Of a stretch of 22,894 bases of DNA, positions 1-8,567 are shown in pieces. Each line of letters starts with the position of its first letter. Position 1 is the stretch's first letter. Both the position numbers and the translations under genes were made by a program. The stretch comes from an uncultured Acidimicrobiales bacterium (GTDB lineage: Bacteria > Actinomycetota > Acidimicrobiia > Acidimicrobiales > UBA10347): positions 1-22,894 of the forward strand of contig CALDGN010000405.1 in the NCBI GenBank assembly GCA_937942965.1. The letters are read 5' to 3'. The notes below the pieces were generated by a model. The model worked only from the letters and a program-made list of their open reading frames with translations. It had not been told where the DNA came from and ran no database searches.

Positions 1-176
1 GGTGTCGGCACTGATGTCGGGGTCGGCGTGGGCGTCGGGGGAACTGGGGTTGCTGTCGGAAGCGGGTTCCGAAGTGCCTCGGCGGTCGAGAGTGAGCGTC
101 CGCACGCGCCGAGCGCAGCGACGGCCAGCGCAATGCCAACAAGCGCTAAGACGCGTCGAAGAAGGGCGGGGCGCAC
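1..176 (-). CDS. Putative lipoprotein, N-terminal part (cut by window edge)
   Basis: Reading the minus strand from a GTG at 176 gives an open frame that runs off the left edge. It begins with a basic stretch (RPALLRR), a hydrophobic core (VLALVGIALAVAAL) and a lipobox LGAC with the cysteine at residue 25, so signal peptidase II processing and lipid anchoring are predicted. The mature part soon becomes a Pro/Thr-rich linker (PTPTPTPTSVPT), like other exported proteins in this window. A GTG at 194 is an alternative start. I prefer 176 because it gives a compact signal peptide and lies six bases after GACACT, a weak -10-like element. The gene diverges from the hydrolase at 236. The function is unknown because the folded domain lies outside the window. 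Confidence 0.6.
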   Translation of the reverse strand, partial: MRPALLRRVLALVGIALAVAALGACGRSLSTAEALRNPLPTATPVPPTPTPTPTSVPT

Positions 177-235
177 TGACCAAGTGTCGCGCACACATTG
201 AACCGAGCTGTTTCGGGCTGTCATCATGCGGGGCG

Positions 236-1030
236 ATGGTGACCGATAGTGCAACCGGTGGAGCCGGCTCTGAGCCGCGGGAGCGGCAGGTACTCGATCT
301 CGGTGACCAGCAGCTTGCGGCCGGGATCTGGGGCGAGGGCGACGTCGAGATCGTCTTGTTGCACGACGGGCTCGGCTCCATCAGCCAATGGAGGTCGGTT
401 CCTGCGCAGGTGGCGGCCCGAACGGGCGTCGGCGTGTTGGCCTATGAACGTTCCGGGCACGGGTCCTCGACACCAGTGCCGACCGGGCCCTGGCCAACCG
501 AGTGGTTGCATCGCGAGGCGGCGGTCTTGCAGCGAGTGCTGGACCATGTGGGGTGCGATCGGCCGTTCGTCGTGGGACACAGCGACGGTGGTTCCACGGC
601 GCTCCTGCATGCCGTCGATGCCGGGACCTCAATTCGCGGCGTACTCGCGATCGCCGCGCACACCTGGGTCGAAGACATCTGCCGAACGTCGATCATCGAC
701 ATGCGAGCCCAGACCGAACGTTTCGTTGCAGGGCTCGCGCGTCATCACGATGCTCCGGCCGAAGTGTTCGAGGCCTGGAGCGGCGTCTGGGTGAGCGAGC
801 CGTTCAGTCGCTGGGACATCCGCCCGCAGCTCGGAGCGATCGCCGTTCCTGCCGTCATTGCGCAGGGCAGCGAAGATGCCTATGCGACCGACGACCAAGT
901 CCATCTGACAGTCGAGGCGATCGGAGCGAATGGCCGGGCTGTGTTCCTGCCTGGCCTTGGCCACATCGCACACCACGACGACGCCGACGCAGTCGTTGAT
1001 CTGATCGTGTCGGTCTACGAGTCGCTCTGA
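236..1030 (+). CDS. Alpha/beta hydrolase
   Basis: A 264-residue cytosolic alpha/beta-hydrolase-fold protein. The oxyanion-hole region is LLHDGLGSISQW (about 41-52), the nucleophile elbow is GHSDGG with Ser116, the likely acid is Asp214 in AQGSEDAY, and the catalytic His is His243 in GLGHIAHH, so the triad is complete and in canonical order. This architecture fits esterases, lactonases and C-C hydrolases; the substrate cannot be read from sequence. The frame is open upstream to base 2, but residues before the ATG at 236 are Arg-rich, do not resemble the family, and would overlap the divergent lipoprotein gene, so I start at 236. No clear Shine-Dalgarno is visible. Its 3' end overlaps the end of the opposing gene by 16 bases. 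Confidence 0.85.
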   Translation: MVTDSATGGAGSEPRERQVLDLGDQQLAAGIWGEGDVEIVLLHDGLGSISQWRSVPAQVAARTGVGVLAYERSGHGSSTPVPTGPWPTEWLHREAAVLQRVLDHVGCDRPFVVGHSDGGSTALLHAVDAGTSIRGVLAIAAHTWVEDICRTSIIDMRAQTERFVAGLARHHDAPAEVFEAWSGVWVSEPFSRWDIRPQLGAIAVPAVIAQGSEDAYATDDQVHLTVEAIGANGRAVFLPGLGHIAHHDDADAVVDLIVSVYESL

Positions 1031-3417
1031 TCGAGTGGTATTCGTTCTGGCCCGGTTGCGAACGCGGCGGTGCTGAGCAGAATCTCGTCGTCTCCGACCG
1101 CGACGCTGCCGTACCAGGTCGGGCGGGTCGTCGACCAGAGTTGCTCCCACGTGACGCCGTCGGGCGAGAACAACACCATCGCCCGAGCTCGGTCTTCGCT
1201 GTCCTCTGGTTCCGGGTCGAGATTGTCCAACACCGATTCCGCGTCGAGTTCGATGAGCAGGCTGCGAGCCTCGTCATAGAACGAGAGCACACCGTCCGTC
1301 TGGCTCGCCGCGACTGTCGCCTCAACGCCGTCGGCCGTCGATCCGTTCGTGAACGCGTACCCGTCGTCGAAGACCCGTCGCTCGCCGTCCGCGGCCACCA
1401 GCGTGATGGGGCCGGTTCGAATGTTGCCTTCGACCGACCAACCGCCGGCTTCGACTCGGCCTTGGCCCGGTTCGCTGCGGACACCGCTCAGGCTGAGGTC
1501 CGAGCCCTGTCCACTGACCCAGGCGTCTCGGATCCGTTGGCCGCTGATGTCGACGACGAGTTCTCCCGTTTCCGGATGGAAGAGCTGGACCCCACCGAAC
1601 TGGCTACGGCGAACACTGGGGTGATCGAGGATCAAGCCGTCACGATCGATCAAGCCGTGGTACTCGTACAGCAAGTCGGTAGACGTCGACCGCAGTCGGA
1701 TCGATGACCGCTCGGGGCGCTGCTCGATGATCCAGTCATCGATATGCACGGCCCAACCCGAGACGGTGTCCTCGCGTCGGTCCCACGGCCGAGACGTCGT
1801 CAAGTACACAGCCCACCCGGCGGGTCCGACCGCGACCTGAGGCTTAATCCAGATCGTCGTCGGATCAAGACCGAGTGGGAGTGAGCCGGTGATCGCGGTG
1901 TCGCCGCTGATGAGGTTCGACGTCCAGCCGCTGCGGTCCGGCGAGATGACGAGCAGCTCATCGCTCTGGGACTCGATGAGTCCTAGCCGGTTCTCGACGC
2001 CGAGCTCGAAGAACGGGTTCCAGTCGGCGCCGTCGGCGGAGAGGTAGACCTGGTTGCTCGACTCTTCGAGCATGGCGAACCGATCACCAAAGGCGACGAT
2101 GCCCCACGGGTTGTAGAACGCCGGCACCGGAAGCTCTTCGAACGCGTTCCCGCTCTCGGATATGAAGAGGCGATCGGTGCCCGAAACCGCTGGCCCCTGT
2201 TCCGCGACGGGAACGATCGTCCCGTCACACAGGTGGAGGAGTAGCCCGTTGCGATCGTCGGTCGTTGTGCAGACCTGTGAGGCGGCGAGGCCCAGGCTGC
2301 GATGATCGACCTCTTGGTTGACGCGAACGGACACGAGCACGGTGTCGTCGATGACCGCAGCGCTCAGCAGGTCGATCTGGGGACGGAGTCCTTCGCTCGC
2401 CGGCAATTCACCAAGGTCGAGTCGCAGCAGCGTCCAGTCGATGAGGTTGGTCGTGATCGCGATTCGGGGTGAATCGCTGGCCGAAAGCGACGCGCCGCCG
2501 CCCGTGGTCGAGTCGATCAGCATGACGTACTGGTCGCCGCTTCGGTAGAACCGCTCGGCGAACAGGCGAAGGTCGATGCGGTTCACGTTCAAGCGGGCTC
2601 GCTCGGTCCAGCTTGCACCGTCTGGCGAGACCGAGATCTCGCCGCTGCCACGACCGAAGGCAACGAAACCGCCTCGTCCGTCGCTGATCGGGGCGTAAGG
2701 CGCCCGTGACTCACGCGGCGGGTCCACCAGGTTCGTGGCCACCACTTCATCCGAGGAGTCATCAGGGCCGGCCTGGATCGCAAGACCCGCCAAGATGATT
2801 CCGGCGATGCCGACGGCCAGTCCAAGCGCCCGGTTTCTGACGGTGCGCCGGAGACCAGCTCGCCGAAGAGTCGCTTCGTCGGCGAGCTGGGCAACCTCGG
2901 GCACGAGCGGGACGAGGTCGGCCGTGGTCGCGGCGTCAATGTCCCGCTGGAGCTCGCCAAGTCCTCGCCGGCGCCGCAAATCGATCGTCGAGATCAGCGT
3001 TTGATGGGCGTCAGCGATCTCGGCGTCGCTCCACCCGAGCACGCCATCACACACCAAAACAGCGCGCTGTCGTGCGGGTAGTTCGGCGGCCGCCTCGGTG
3101 AGCTCATCGGTTGCCCGGATTGCCGGCGGGCCGATCGGACCAGGAACTCGACGTGGCCAGCGCCGCTCGGTAACCCAGGCGAAGGCGTCGGCCCAGACCT
3201 CTTGCGGGGTGACGGCCTTCGACGCAGACCGCTGATGGGAGCGGATCGCAGCATGGTGCATTGCGGCCTCGGCCAGGCCGATGTCATTCACCGCGAGCGC
3301 AAAGGCAGGCAGCAGCTCGGCATTGATGCACTGGTGCATCGACGCCCACTCGACCGGTCGTTTCTCGCCCGCAGCTGCGGAGTCATCGAGTGCGAGGGCC
3401 ATGCCCGATGTTGTCAC
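1015..3417 (-). CDS. Sigma-factor-like domain fused through one membrane segment to an Asp-box domain
   Basis: An 800-residue protein. Residues about 30-65 resemble a degenerate ECF sigma region 2, and 104-160 resemble region 4 (LPARQRAVLVCDGVLGWSDA, then an RRRRGLGEL helix). One membrane helix follows at about 198-216. The remaining ~580 residues are probably outside the cell and carry Asp-box-like motifs: SPDGASW 264-270, SADGADW 460-466, SPDGVTW 751-757, and weaker copies near 418-426 and 492-498. Asp boxes usually mark beta-propellers. A membrane-tethered regulator or sensor is inferred; sigma activity is doubtful because region 2 is poorly conserved. The GTG at 3417 is the longest start. 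The ATG at 3402 is an alternative, with AAGGTG about 12 bases upstream. The gene ends inside the convergent hydrolase gene. Confidence 0.75.
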   Translation of the reverse strand: MTTSGMALALDDSAAAGEKRPVEWASMHQCINAELLPAFALAVNDIGLAEAAMHHAAIRSHQRSASKAVTPQEVWADAFAWVTERRWPRRVPGPIGPPAIRATDELTEAAAELPARQRAVLVCDGVLGWSDAEIADAHQTLISTIDLRRRRGLGELQRDIDAATTADLVPLVPEVAQLADEATLRRAGLRRTVRNRALGLAVGIAGIILAGLAIQAGPDDSSDEVVATNLVDPPRESRAPYAPISDGRGGFVAFGRGSGEISVSPDGASWTERARLNVNRIDLRLFAERFYRSGDQYVMLIDSTTGGGASLSASDSPRIAITTNLIDWTLLRLDLGELPASEGLRPQIDLLSAAVIDDTVLVSVRVNQEVDHRSLGLAASQVCTTTDDRNGLLLHLCDGTIVPVAEQGPAVSGTDRLFISESGNAFEELPVPAFYNPWGIVAFGDRFAMLEESSNQVYLSADGADWNPFFELGVENRLGLIESQSDELLVISPDRSGWTSNLISGDTAITGSLPLGLDPTTIWIKPQVAVGPAGWAVYLTTSRPWDRREDTVSGWAVHIDDWIIEQRPERSSIRLRSTSTDLLYEYHGLIDRDGLILDHPSVRRSQFGGVQLFHPETGELVVDISGQRIRDAWVSGQGSDLSLSGVRSEPGQGRVEAGGWSVEGNIRTGPITLVAADGERRVFDDGYAFTNGSTADGVEATVAASQTDGVLSFYDEARSLLIELDAESVLDNLDPEPEDSEDRARAMVLFSPDGVTWEQLWSTTRPTWYGSVAVGDDEILLSTAAFATGPERIPLDQSDS

Positions 3418-3541
3418 CTTGGTCTGCGCATCGTCGAACGCAGCCGGAAATAGGAGCCCCGGAAGAGAAGGGGACTACCAAGTCCGTTCAGAAATGTTGC
3501 GCGAACTGCATCCAAACCCGGCGTTGTGCACGAAAGGACCG

Positions 3542-3556
3542 TGAACACCACGTTCA
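3542..3556 (+). repeat. Short inverted repeat in the leader of the 3570 gene
   Basis: TGAAC-ACCAC-GTTCA is a 5-bp inverted repeat with a 5-base loop. It ends directly before the G-rich Shine-Dalgarno (GGGGG at 3557-3561) of the gene starting at 3570. It could be a small operator or an RNA hairpin next to the ribosome binding site; a 5-bp repeat could also be chance. The rest of 3418-3569 shows no convincing promoter hexamers. Confidence 0.25.
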
Positions 3557-3569
3557 GGGGGACACCATC

Positions 3570-4547
3570 ATGCAGCGCATTCGTCGAATGCTCGCGGGTG
3601 CCGTAGCGGTGCTTTTGACCTTTGTCATGCTCGCCGGGACTGCGGCAGCACACGACCCGATCTTCATCGCCGATGACCAGGTGTCGCCCGACGTGGGCCC
3701 GTACATGCCCGACGGCACGATTTCATGGGCGCTCTACGGCCAGGTTCTAAGTGAAGGAGATACTCGCGGCTTCGAGTTCGATCTGCGCGAGGGCGATGAG
3801 CTGTTCTTCAGCTTGCTGATTCCGAACTTAGAACCCGAACTGGGGCTCGCCGACGCAGACCTTCCGGTCTTGATGGTCGAGGGGCCCGATGGCGAGGTTC
3901 GTACCTTCGAGGCGGACCGCCGCGATGTCTTCGATGAACCGTTCAGTCGCACCTCGTACGTCAACCTGCTCGAGGTGCGAGAACCCGCCGCTGCTGGTGG
4001 CCGCTATCGCATGACGGTGGTTGGTGCAGCGCCCTCGCGGTTCTCCGTTGCGGTCGGGGAGTCCGAGATATTCTTCACCGACACCGAACGTTCCGGGGAC
4101 CGGCCATCGAGCTTCCTCGAGATCACCGAGCCGCTACAGGTCTGGTACTCGACGCCGCCAGGTGGCGAACCGACCGGTGACGCCAGCGGAGTCGGTATCG
4201 ACCTCGACCTGGTCGAAGAAGCCATGGAGTCCGGCGAAGGCGAGATTTCTGAAGGCGGATCTCTCGATGGTGAGCCAGAACCCGAGACAGAACCGGAACC
4301 CGCAGAAACAGAACCAGAGCCAGCAGAACCAGATCCGACGGCTGAACCCGAGCTCGAGCCGACGGCGGAACCCGAACCGGAACCAAGCGAGACCGATGAG
4401 GTTGCGGCTGTCGCAGAGGTTGACGGTGGCGATGGCGATAGCGGATCAACGACCTGGGTCGCCCCGGTCGTTGTGGCCGCGATTGCTGTGCTTGGAGCGG
4501 GCTGGTTCTTCGCGAGTCGTCGTGGCGGCTCCAATGCGAGCGCATGA
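3570..4547 (+). CDS. Secreted, C-terminally membrane-anchored protein with Glu/Pro-rich stalk
   Basis: A 325-residue exported protein of no family I recognise. Residues 1-27 form a Sec signal peptide (basic MQRIRR, hydrophobic core, cleavage after TAAA), so the mature chain would start at His28 (HDPIF). Residues about 28-195 are an acidic, beta-rich domain. Residues 235-275 are an E-P-E-P/T repeat stalk. About 296-316 is a membrane helix followed by RRGG, so the protein should sit outside the membrane on a stalk. The ATG at 3570 is preceded by a G-rich Shine-Dalgarno; upstream codons in frame look noncoding. Its stop overlaps the next start as ATGA, so it is translationally coupled to the HupE-like gene, and I infer that the two work together, perhaps in metal handling. 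Confidence 0.8.
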   Translation: MQRIRRMLAGAVAVLLTFVMLAGTAAAHDPIFIADDQVSPDVGPYMPDGTISWALYGQVLSEGDTRGFEFDLREGDELFFSLLIPNLEPELGLADADLPVLMVEGPDGEVRTFEADRRDVFDEPFSRTSYVNLLEVREPAAAGGRYRMTVVGAAPSRFSVAVGESEIFFTDTERSGDRPSSFLEITEPLQVWYSTPPGGEPTGDASGVGIDLDLVEEAMESGEGEISEGGSLDGEPEPETEPEPAETEPEPAEPDPTAEPELEPTAEPEPEPSETDEVAAVAEVDGGDGDSGSTTWVAPVVVAAIAVLGAGWFFASRRGGSNASA

Positions 4548-5860
4548 TGCGTCGCCTCGTGCGGGTCATCGCACTTCTACTTCTGGCCTTTGCGGTTCTG
4601 CTGACCGCCGCGCCCGCTGCCTCAGCGCATGAGACCGAGCAGCCGTACGTCTACACCTTCGTCGGCGAAGACTCGATCGATGGGCGGGTCGAGTTCGCCA
4701 TCGGCGACGTCGCCGAGGTTCTTGACCTGGATCTCTCCGGAAGCGACGTCGAGATCGAGGCCGAGCTGCGAGACAACGCAGCTGACCTTCGTGCCTATGC
4801 CGCCGAACACCTCACGATCGGAACGGGCGGCCAGGACTGGCCGCTGACGTTCGGCTCCGTTGATCTCTTCCGTGAAGCGCCCGGCAAGCTCGCCTTTGCC
4901 GTTGTCCAATACGACGCCGACGTAGCCGGTGCGGTCGTTCCTGCCGAGCTAGAGATCGCCTTCGACCCGTTCTTCGATGAGGTCCGGGGCCGAGACGGAC
5001 TGTTGCTGATCACGGGTGGCTACACGGCCGGTGACTACGACCGCGACAAGGAACTGCTCGTCACCTACACGCCCGGCAACCGAGACCAGGCCGTCGACCT
5101 GGGCGAGCGTGGCCAGTGGGAGAACTTCACGGCCAGCATCACGCTCGGCATTGACCACATCAAGACCGGTCCCGATCACATCCTGTTTGTGCTCGCCTTG
5201 TTGCTGCCCTCGGTGCTCGTCTTCTCGGCCGGATGGAAGCCGGTGGACGGTTTCGGATCGGCGCTCTGGCGAGTCCTGAAGATCGCGACGTTCTTCACGA
5301 TCGCTCACTCGATCACGTTCACCCTGGCCGGGATGGGGTGGTTGCCGACGCCGCCCTCGAAGATCGTCGAGACGATCATTGCGGCATCGATCGCTGCCGC
5401 CGCGCTCCACAACCTGAAACCGATCTTCCCAAACCGCGAATGGAGCTTGTCGTTCGCGTTCGGGCTCTTTCATGGCATGGGCTTCGCGTCGCTCGTCTCC
5501 GACCTCGATGTGTCTCGAAGCAGCCAGATGATCTCGCTGCTCGGCCGCAACGTCGGCATTGAGATCGGACAGGTGGTAGTGATCCTGTTGCTGTTTCCCG
5601 GCCTGTTCTTGTTGCGGCGCACGCCGGCGTATCCGCCGTTCCTTGCGATCGCCTCGGTTGGGCTCGCTGCGCTCGCGACGCTGTGGTCGATCGAGCGCAT
5701 CTTCGAGACCGACCTCGGCACCGACGGCATCGTCGAAGGCTTTGCTTCGGTGCCGACCGGCTACTGGATCGCGTTGGCGTTCACCGCAATTGCCGGTGGG
5801 GTCTACCTGGCGTCGCAGCGCAACGATCAGTTGGCGGAGATGGCGGCCTCGAAGGGCTGA
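4544..5860 (+). CDS. HupE/UreJ_2-family membrane protein
   Basis: A 438-residue membrane protein. A signal peptide ends near SASA (28), giving a mature N-terminus His29-Glu-Thr. Residues 30-190 form an extracytoplasmic domain, followed by a polytopic C-terminal half. The second half carries the His-rich helices of the HupE/UreJ_2 family: LGIDHIKTGPDH (201-212), FTIAHSITFT (251-260), ALHN (287-290), FGLFHGMGFAS (306-316) and NVGIEIGQ (336-343). HupE/UreJ proteins are linked to nickel or cobalt uptake for hydrogenase or urease, but members with this N-terminal domain are often found without those enzymes and none is visible here, so the metal is unknown. The first ATG overlaps the previous stop (ATGA); a second ATG follows at 4547. 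Confidence 0.85.
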   Translation: MMRRLVRVIALLLLAFAVLLTAAPAASAHETEQPYVYTFVGEDSIDGRVEFAIGDVAEVLDLDLSGSDVEIEAELRDNAADLRAYAAEHLTIGTGGQDWPLTFGSVDLFREAPGKLAFAVVQYDADVAGAVVPAELEIAFDPFFDEVRGRDGLLLITGGYTAGDYDRDKELLVTYTPGNRDQAVDLGERGQWENFTASITLGIDHIKTGPDHILFVLALLLPSVLVFSAGWKPVDGFGSALWRVLKIATFFTIAHSITFTLAGMGWLPTPPSKIVETIIAASIAAAALHNLKPIFPNREWSLSFAFGLFHGMGFASLVSDLDVSRSSQMISLLGRNVGIEIGQVVVILLLFPGLFLLRRTPAYPPFLAIASVGLAALATLWSIERIFETDLGTDGIVEGFASVPTGYWIALAFTAIAGGVYLASQRNDQLAEMAASKG

Positions 5861-5868
5861 GCCTCAGC
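5856..5868. terminator. Possible short hairpin spanning two convergent stop codons
   Basis: GCTGA-GCC-TCAGC is a 5-bp stem with a 3-base loop. It contains the TGA stop of the HupE-like gene and the TGA stop of the opposing histidine phosphatase. There is no U-tract on either strand, so a role in termination is weak inference; part of the symmetry follows from two facing TGA codons. Confidence 0.25.
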
Positions 5869-6427
5869 TGGTCGGAATCCAGTGGTGCTCGTTAAACGAG
5901 ATCAGGCTGCGGGTGCCTCGACGGTTCGCCGCGACCCGAGTGATCGAGGCGTGATTCGCGCCGAGCGACGTGTTCCTCACGCCGAGCATGTCCTGAATCA
6001 GTGAGCGAATCACGCCGCCGTGGCACACCACGGCAACCGTGTTGCCGGGATTGCTGGTGATGATGTCGTCCATGCCGGCTTTGACACGGGCATGGAACTC
6101 GGGCGTCTGCATGTCGTTGAAGCGTTGGGCGAACTCTTCGCGGGTCATGTCGTCATTGATCCACGGCGGCACATAGGTGCCGTACTCGTAGTCCCACTCG
6201 GCGATCCGCATCTCGGTGACCGGATCGAGACCGTGGCGAGCGACGAGAGGTTGCGATGTCTGCTGGGCCCGAAGCTGCGGACTGACATAGATCGCATCGA
6301 GTGGAGCGTCCGCCAGAAACTCGGCCGTGGCGACCGCCTGACGCTCGCCGAGGGGCGTGAGCGGCGGGTCACTCAGGTCCTCTGCATGAATGTCGGGTTC
6401 GCCGTGTCGTATCAGGATGAGATCCAC
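5864..6427 (-). CDS. Histidine phosphatase family protein (phosphoglycerate-mutase-like)
   Basis: A 187-residue cytosolic enzyme of the histidine phosphatase superfamily, which uses a phospho-histidine intermediate. The N-terminal LIRHGEPD motif gives Arg7 and the nucleophile His8. SPQLRAQQT supplies the second arginine (Arg53), Glu77 in AEWDYEY is the probable acid, and His136 in VCHGGVIRS is the second histidine, so the active site looks complete. The substrate is not evident. The frame is open to 6532, but that extension overlaps the divergent gene and lacks family similarity. The GTG at 6427 starts three codons before the first beta strand, as is usual for the family. It has no Shine-Dalgarno; CAGACT seven bases upstream is a possible -10, suggesting a leaderless message. 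Confidence 0.85.
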   Translation of the reverse strand: MDLILIRHGEPDIHAEDLSDPPLTPLGERQAVATAEFLADAPLDAIYVSPQLRAQQTSQPLVARHGLDPVTEMRIAEWDYEYGTYVPPWINDDMTREEFAQRFNDMQTPEFHARVKAGMDDIITSNPGNTVAVVCHGGVIRSLIQDMLGVRNTSLGANHASITRVAANRRGTRSLISFNEHHWIPTS

Positions 6428-6521
6428 GGGGAGCAGTCTGGCGCATCGGCTCGCTGGTTCCGAACGGGCGCAACGATCTAGCCTCGCCCAGGGGACGACC
6501 TCGGGGGAACGGGACAACACG

Positions 6522-7823
6522 ATGACGGACACTGCGCCACGGACAACCGGGCTTCCGACGAGTCCTGACGCGGTCGAACGCTGCCGTGCTGATGGTGAGT
6601 TCTTGCTGGCAGCTCGACATTGGACGGGCGGCTATCGAATCCAGATCGGCGACCACATGCTCGGCGTGACCATCGAGGACGGTGTGCCGGTCGAAGGCAT
6701 CCCCGAGCCGGGCACTGGCGTGATCGAACTCCACGGCGACGCCGAAGTGTGGGAACCGATGCTGCGGACGGTTCCGCCGCGCATCGCGAACACGGTGTCG
6801 GTCATGGCGCGAGCTGGGCTCACGCTCAACGCCGATCCATTGCTGTGGTGGCAGTACCTGCCGGCGACTGAACGGTTCATCGAACTGCTGCGGTCGCCTG
6901 GTGATCCGGGGCCCGTCGCGGTCGACGAGTCCGGTGAAGCCCACCGTCACAGCACACCGGTTGGTCGCTACGTCCACGTGCCAATCGATGGACATGAGTA
7001 CCGCATCTACTACGAGACGGCGGGCCAAGGCATCCCTCTTCTGCTGCAACACACCGCCGGAGCGCACAGCGTGCAGTGGCGTCACCTGTTCGAGCGGCCC
7101 GAGATCACCAACCGCTTCCAGCTCATCGCGTACGACCTGCCGTTCCACGGCAAGTCGATTCCACCTGTGAGCGCTCGCTGGTGGGAACAGGAATATCGCC
7201 TGACAGGTGACTTCCTTCGTCAGGTTCCGGTGTGCATCGCCGAAGCGCTCAACCTCGTCGATCCCGCATTCATGGGCTGCTCGGTCGGCGGACTCCTGGC
7301 GCTCGATCTTGCACTACATCATCCCGACGTGTTCTCGGCCGTCATCTCCGTCGAAGGAGCGCTGCACATCGGCAGCACGACCGATGAGCTCGATGGCTTC
7401 TTCCATCCGCAGGTGTCCAACATGACCAAGGCTCGGATGATGGAGGGGCTCTGTTCTCCGACCTCGCCGTTGCCGTACATCAAAGAGGTTTCGCAGACCT
7501 ACGCCTCGGGCTGGCCGCCGGTGTTTCTCGGCGATTTGCACTACTACTTGATGGACTATGACCTTCGAGATCGAGCGCATGAGATCGACACCAACGAGTG
7601 CGGCGTGCACATCTTGAACGGCGAGTACGACTACAGCGGCACGATCGAGAAGGGTCGAGCGGCGCACGCTGCGATCGCCGGCTCGACGCATTGTGCGATG
7701 CCGGGCATGGGGCACTTCCCCATGTCCGAGGATCCCGACCGATTTATGGACTACCTGTTGCCGGTGCTCGAAGCAGTCGCCGCAACGGGCGCCGAACGCA
7801 AGGAGCAGGCCAATGCGGTTTGA
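6522..7823 (+). CDS. Alpha/beta hydrolase with an extra N-terminal domain
   Basis: A 433-residue protein. Residues 150-420 form an alpha/beta hydrolase: oxyanion region LLLQHTAGAHSVQW (173-186), nucleophile elbow MGCSVGG with Ser254, probable acid Asp370 in NGEYDYSG, and His398 in PGMGHFPM. The first ~125 residues are a separate small domain whose pattern (IGDHMLGVTIEDG, then a GVIELHG strand) faintly recalls SCP2-like lipid-binding domains; that is a guess. The ATG at 6522 follows a purine-rich GGGGGAACGGGA, and TAGCCT at 6479-6484 could be a -10. It is the first gene of a five-gene operon and overlaps the SDR gene by 11 bases, which suggests ester or thioester hydrolysis in a catabolic route. 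Confidence 0.8.
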   Translation: MTDTAPRTTGLPTSPDAVERCRADGEFLLAARHWTGGYRIQIGDHMLGVTIEDGVPVEGIPEPGTGVIELHGDAEVWEPMLRTVPPRIANTVSVMARAGLTLNADPLLWWQYLPATERFIELLRSPGDPGPVAVDESGEAHRHSTPVGRYVHVPIDGHEYRIYYETAGQGIPLLLQHTAGAHSVQWRHLFERPEITNRFQLIAYDLPFHGKSIPPVSARWWEQEYRLTGDFLRQVPVCIAEALNLVDPAFMGCSVGGLLALDLALHHPDVFSAVISVEGALHIGSTTDELDGFFHPQVSNMTKARMMEGLCSPTSPLPYIKEVSQTYASGWPPVFLGDLHYYLMDYDLRDRAHEIDTNECGVHILNGEYDYSGTIEKGRAAHAAIAGSTHCAMPGMGHFPMSEDPDRFMDYLLPVLEAVAATGAERKEQANAV

Positions 7824-8556
7824 TGACAAACGAGTGATCGTTACCGGCGGAGCGAGCGGCTTCGGCGAAGCGATCTGTCGAGGTTTCGCGGAGCGAGGCG
7901 CTCGGGTGATGGTCACCGACATTGACGGCGCTGCCGCCCACGCGTTGGCCGAGGAGCTCGACGGCGCACTGTCATTCGAGCTGGACGTCACGAGCGAAGA
8001 GGGGCATCAAGAACTCGCGCAGTTGATGGCCGACGAGTGGGGCGGCATCGACATCGTCGCCACGAACGCCGGGCTCCCGCACCGTGGCGGCTACCTGGTG
8101 AATCTCACCACCGAGCAGTTCGACTTCATGTGGACGGTGAACGTCCGCAGCGTGTTCTTCGCCGCCAAGTACTTCACGCCACATATGCCTCCTGGAAGCT
8201 CGATCGTCAGCACGGCATCGATCGGCGGCCGGCGACCTCGCAAGGGTCTGACCCCCTACAACGCGTCGAAGGGCGCGGTCATCACATTGACCAAGGGGCT
8301 GGCCACCGAGCTTGCGCCCGACATCCGAGTCAACTGCGTGGCACCGGTTTCGGCGGCGACGGGCTTCGACATGAATGCCATGGGTAAGCCCGAGCTGTCC
8401 GAACGCATGGAGAAGATGGTCGTCGACGGAATCCCCATGGGACGCCGTGCGGTGCCGACCGATGTCGCCAATGCGATCATGTTCCTGGCGAGCGACGAGG
8501 CTGAGTTCCTCACGGGTGTGTGCCTCGACGTCGACGGCGGCAGAAGCATCGGTTGA
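7813..8556 (+). CDS. SDR-family NAD(P)-dependent oxidoreductase
   Basis: A 247-residue classical short-chain dehydrogenase. The cofactor motif is TGGASGFG (11-18), NAG lies at 85-87, the structural Asn is Asn110, and the catalytic Ser136-Tyr149-Lys153 set is intact (TASIGG; YNASK with 13 residues between Ser and Tyr). Asp36 at the end of beta-2 (VTDID) suggests a preference for NAD(H). The C-terminus LDVDGGRSIG is typical. The start at ATG 7813 is fixed by AAGGAG about eight bases upstream and lies inside the end of the hydrolase gene, indicating coupled translation. The substrate is probably a hydroxy or keto intermediate of the same pathway, which cannot be named. Confidence 0.92.
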   Translation: MRFDDKRVIVTGGASGFGEAICRGFAERGARVMVTDIDGAAAHALAEELDGALSFELDVTSEEGHQELAQLMADEWGGIDIVATNAGLPHRGGYLVNLTTEQFDFMWTVNVRSVFFAAKYFTPHMPPGSSIVSTASIGGRRPRKGLTPYNASKGAVITLTKGLATELAPDIRVNCVAPVSAATGFDMNAMGKPELSERMEKMVVDGIPMGRRAVPTDVANAIMFLASDEAEFLTGVCLDVDGGRSIG

Positions 8557-8567
8557 GCAGAGATCTG

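Noticed and set aside
2..235. In-frame upstream extension of the first alpha/beta hydrolase
   Set aside because: It is Arg-rich, unlike the family, and is the reverse shadow of a convincing lipoprotein signal peptide on the other strand.
4123..4569. Large antisense frames opposite the Glu/Pro-rich stalk, and similar ones opposite the PhoX stalk (12779-13900) and ilvD (19093-20454)
   Set aside because: Long antisense frames are expected from G/C-rich third positions. These are low-complexity or Arg-rich, lack family motifs and have no start signals.
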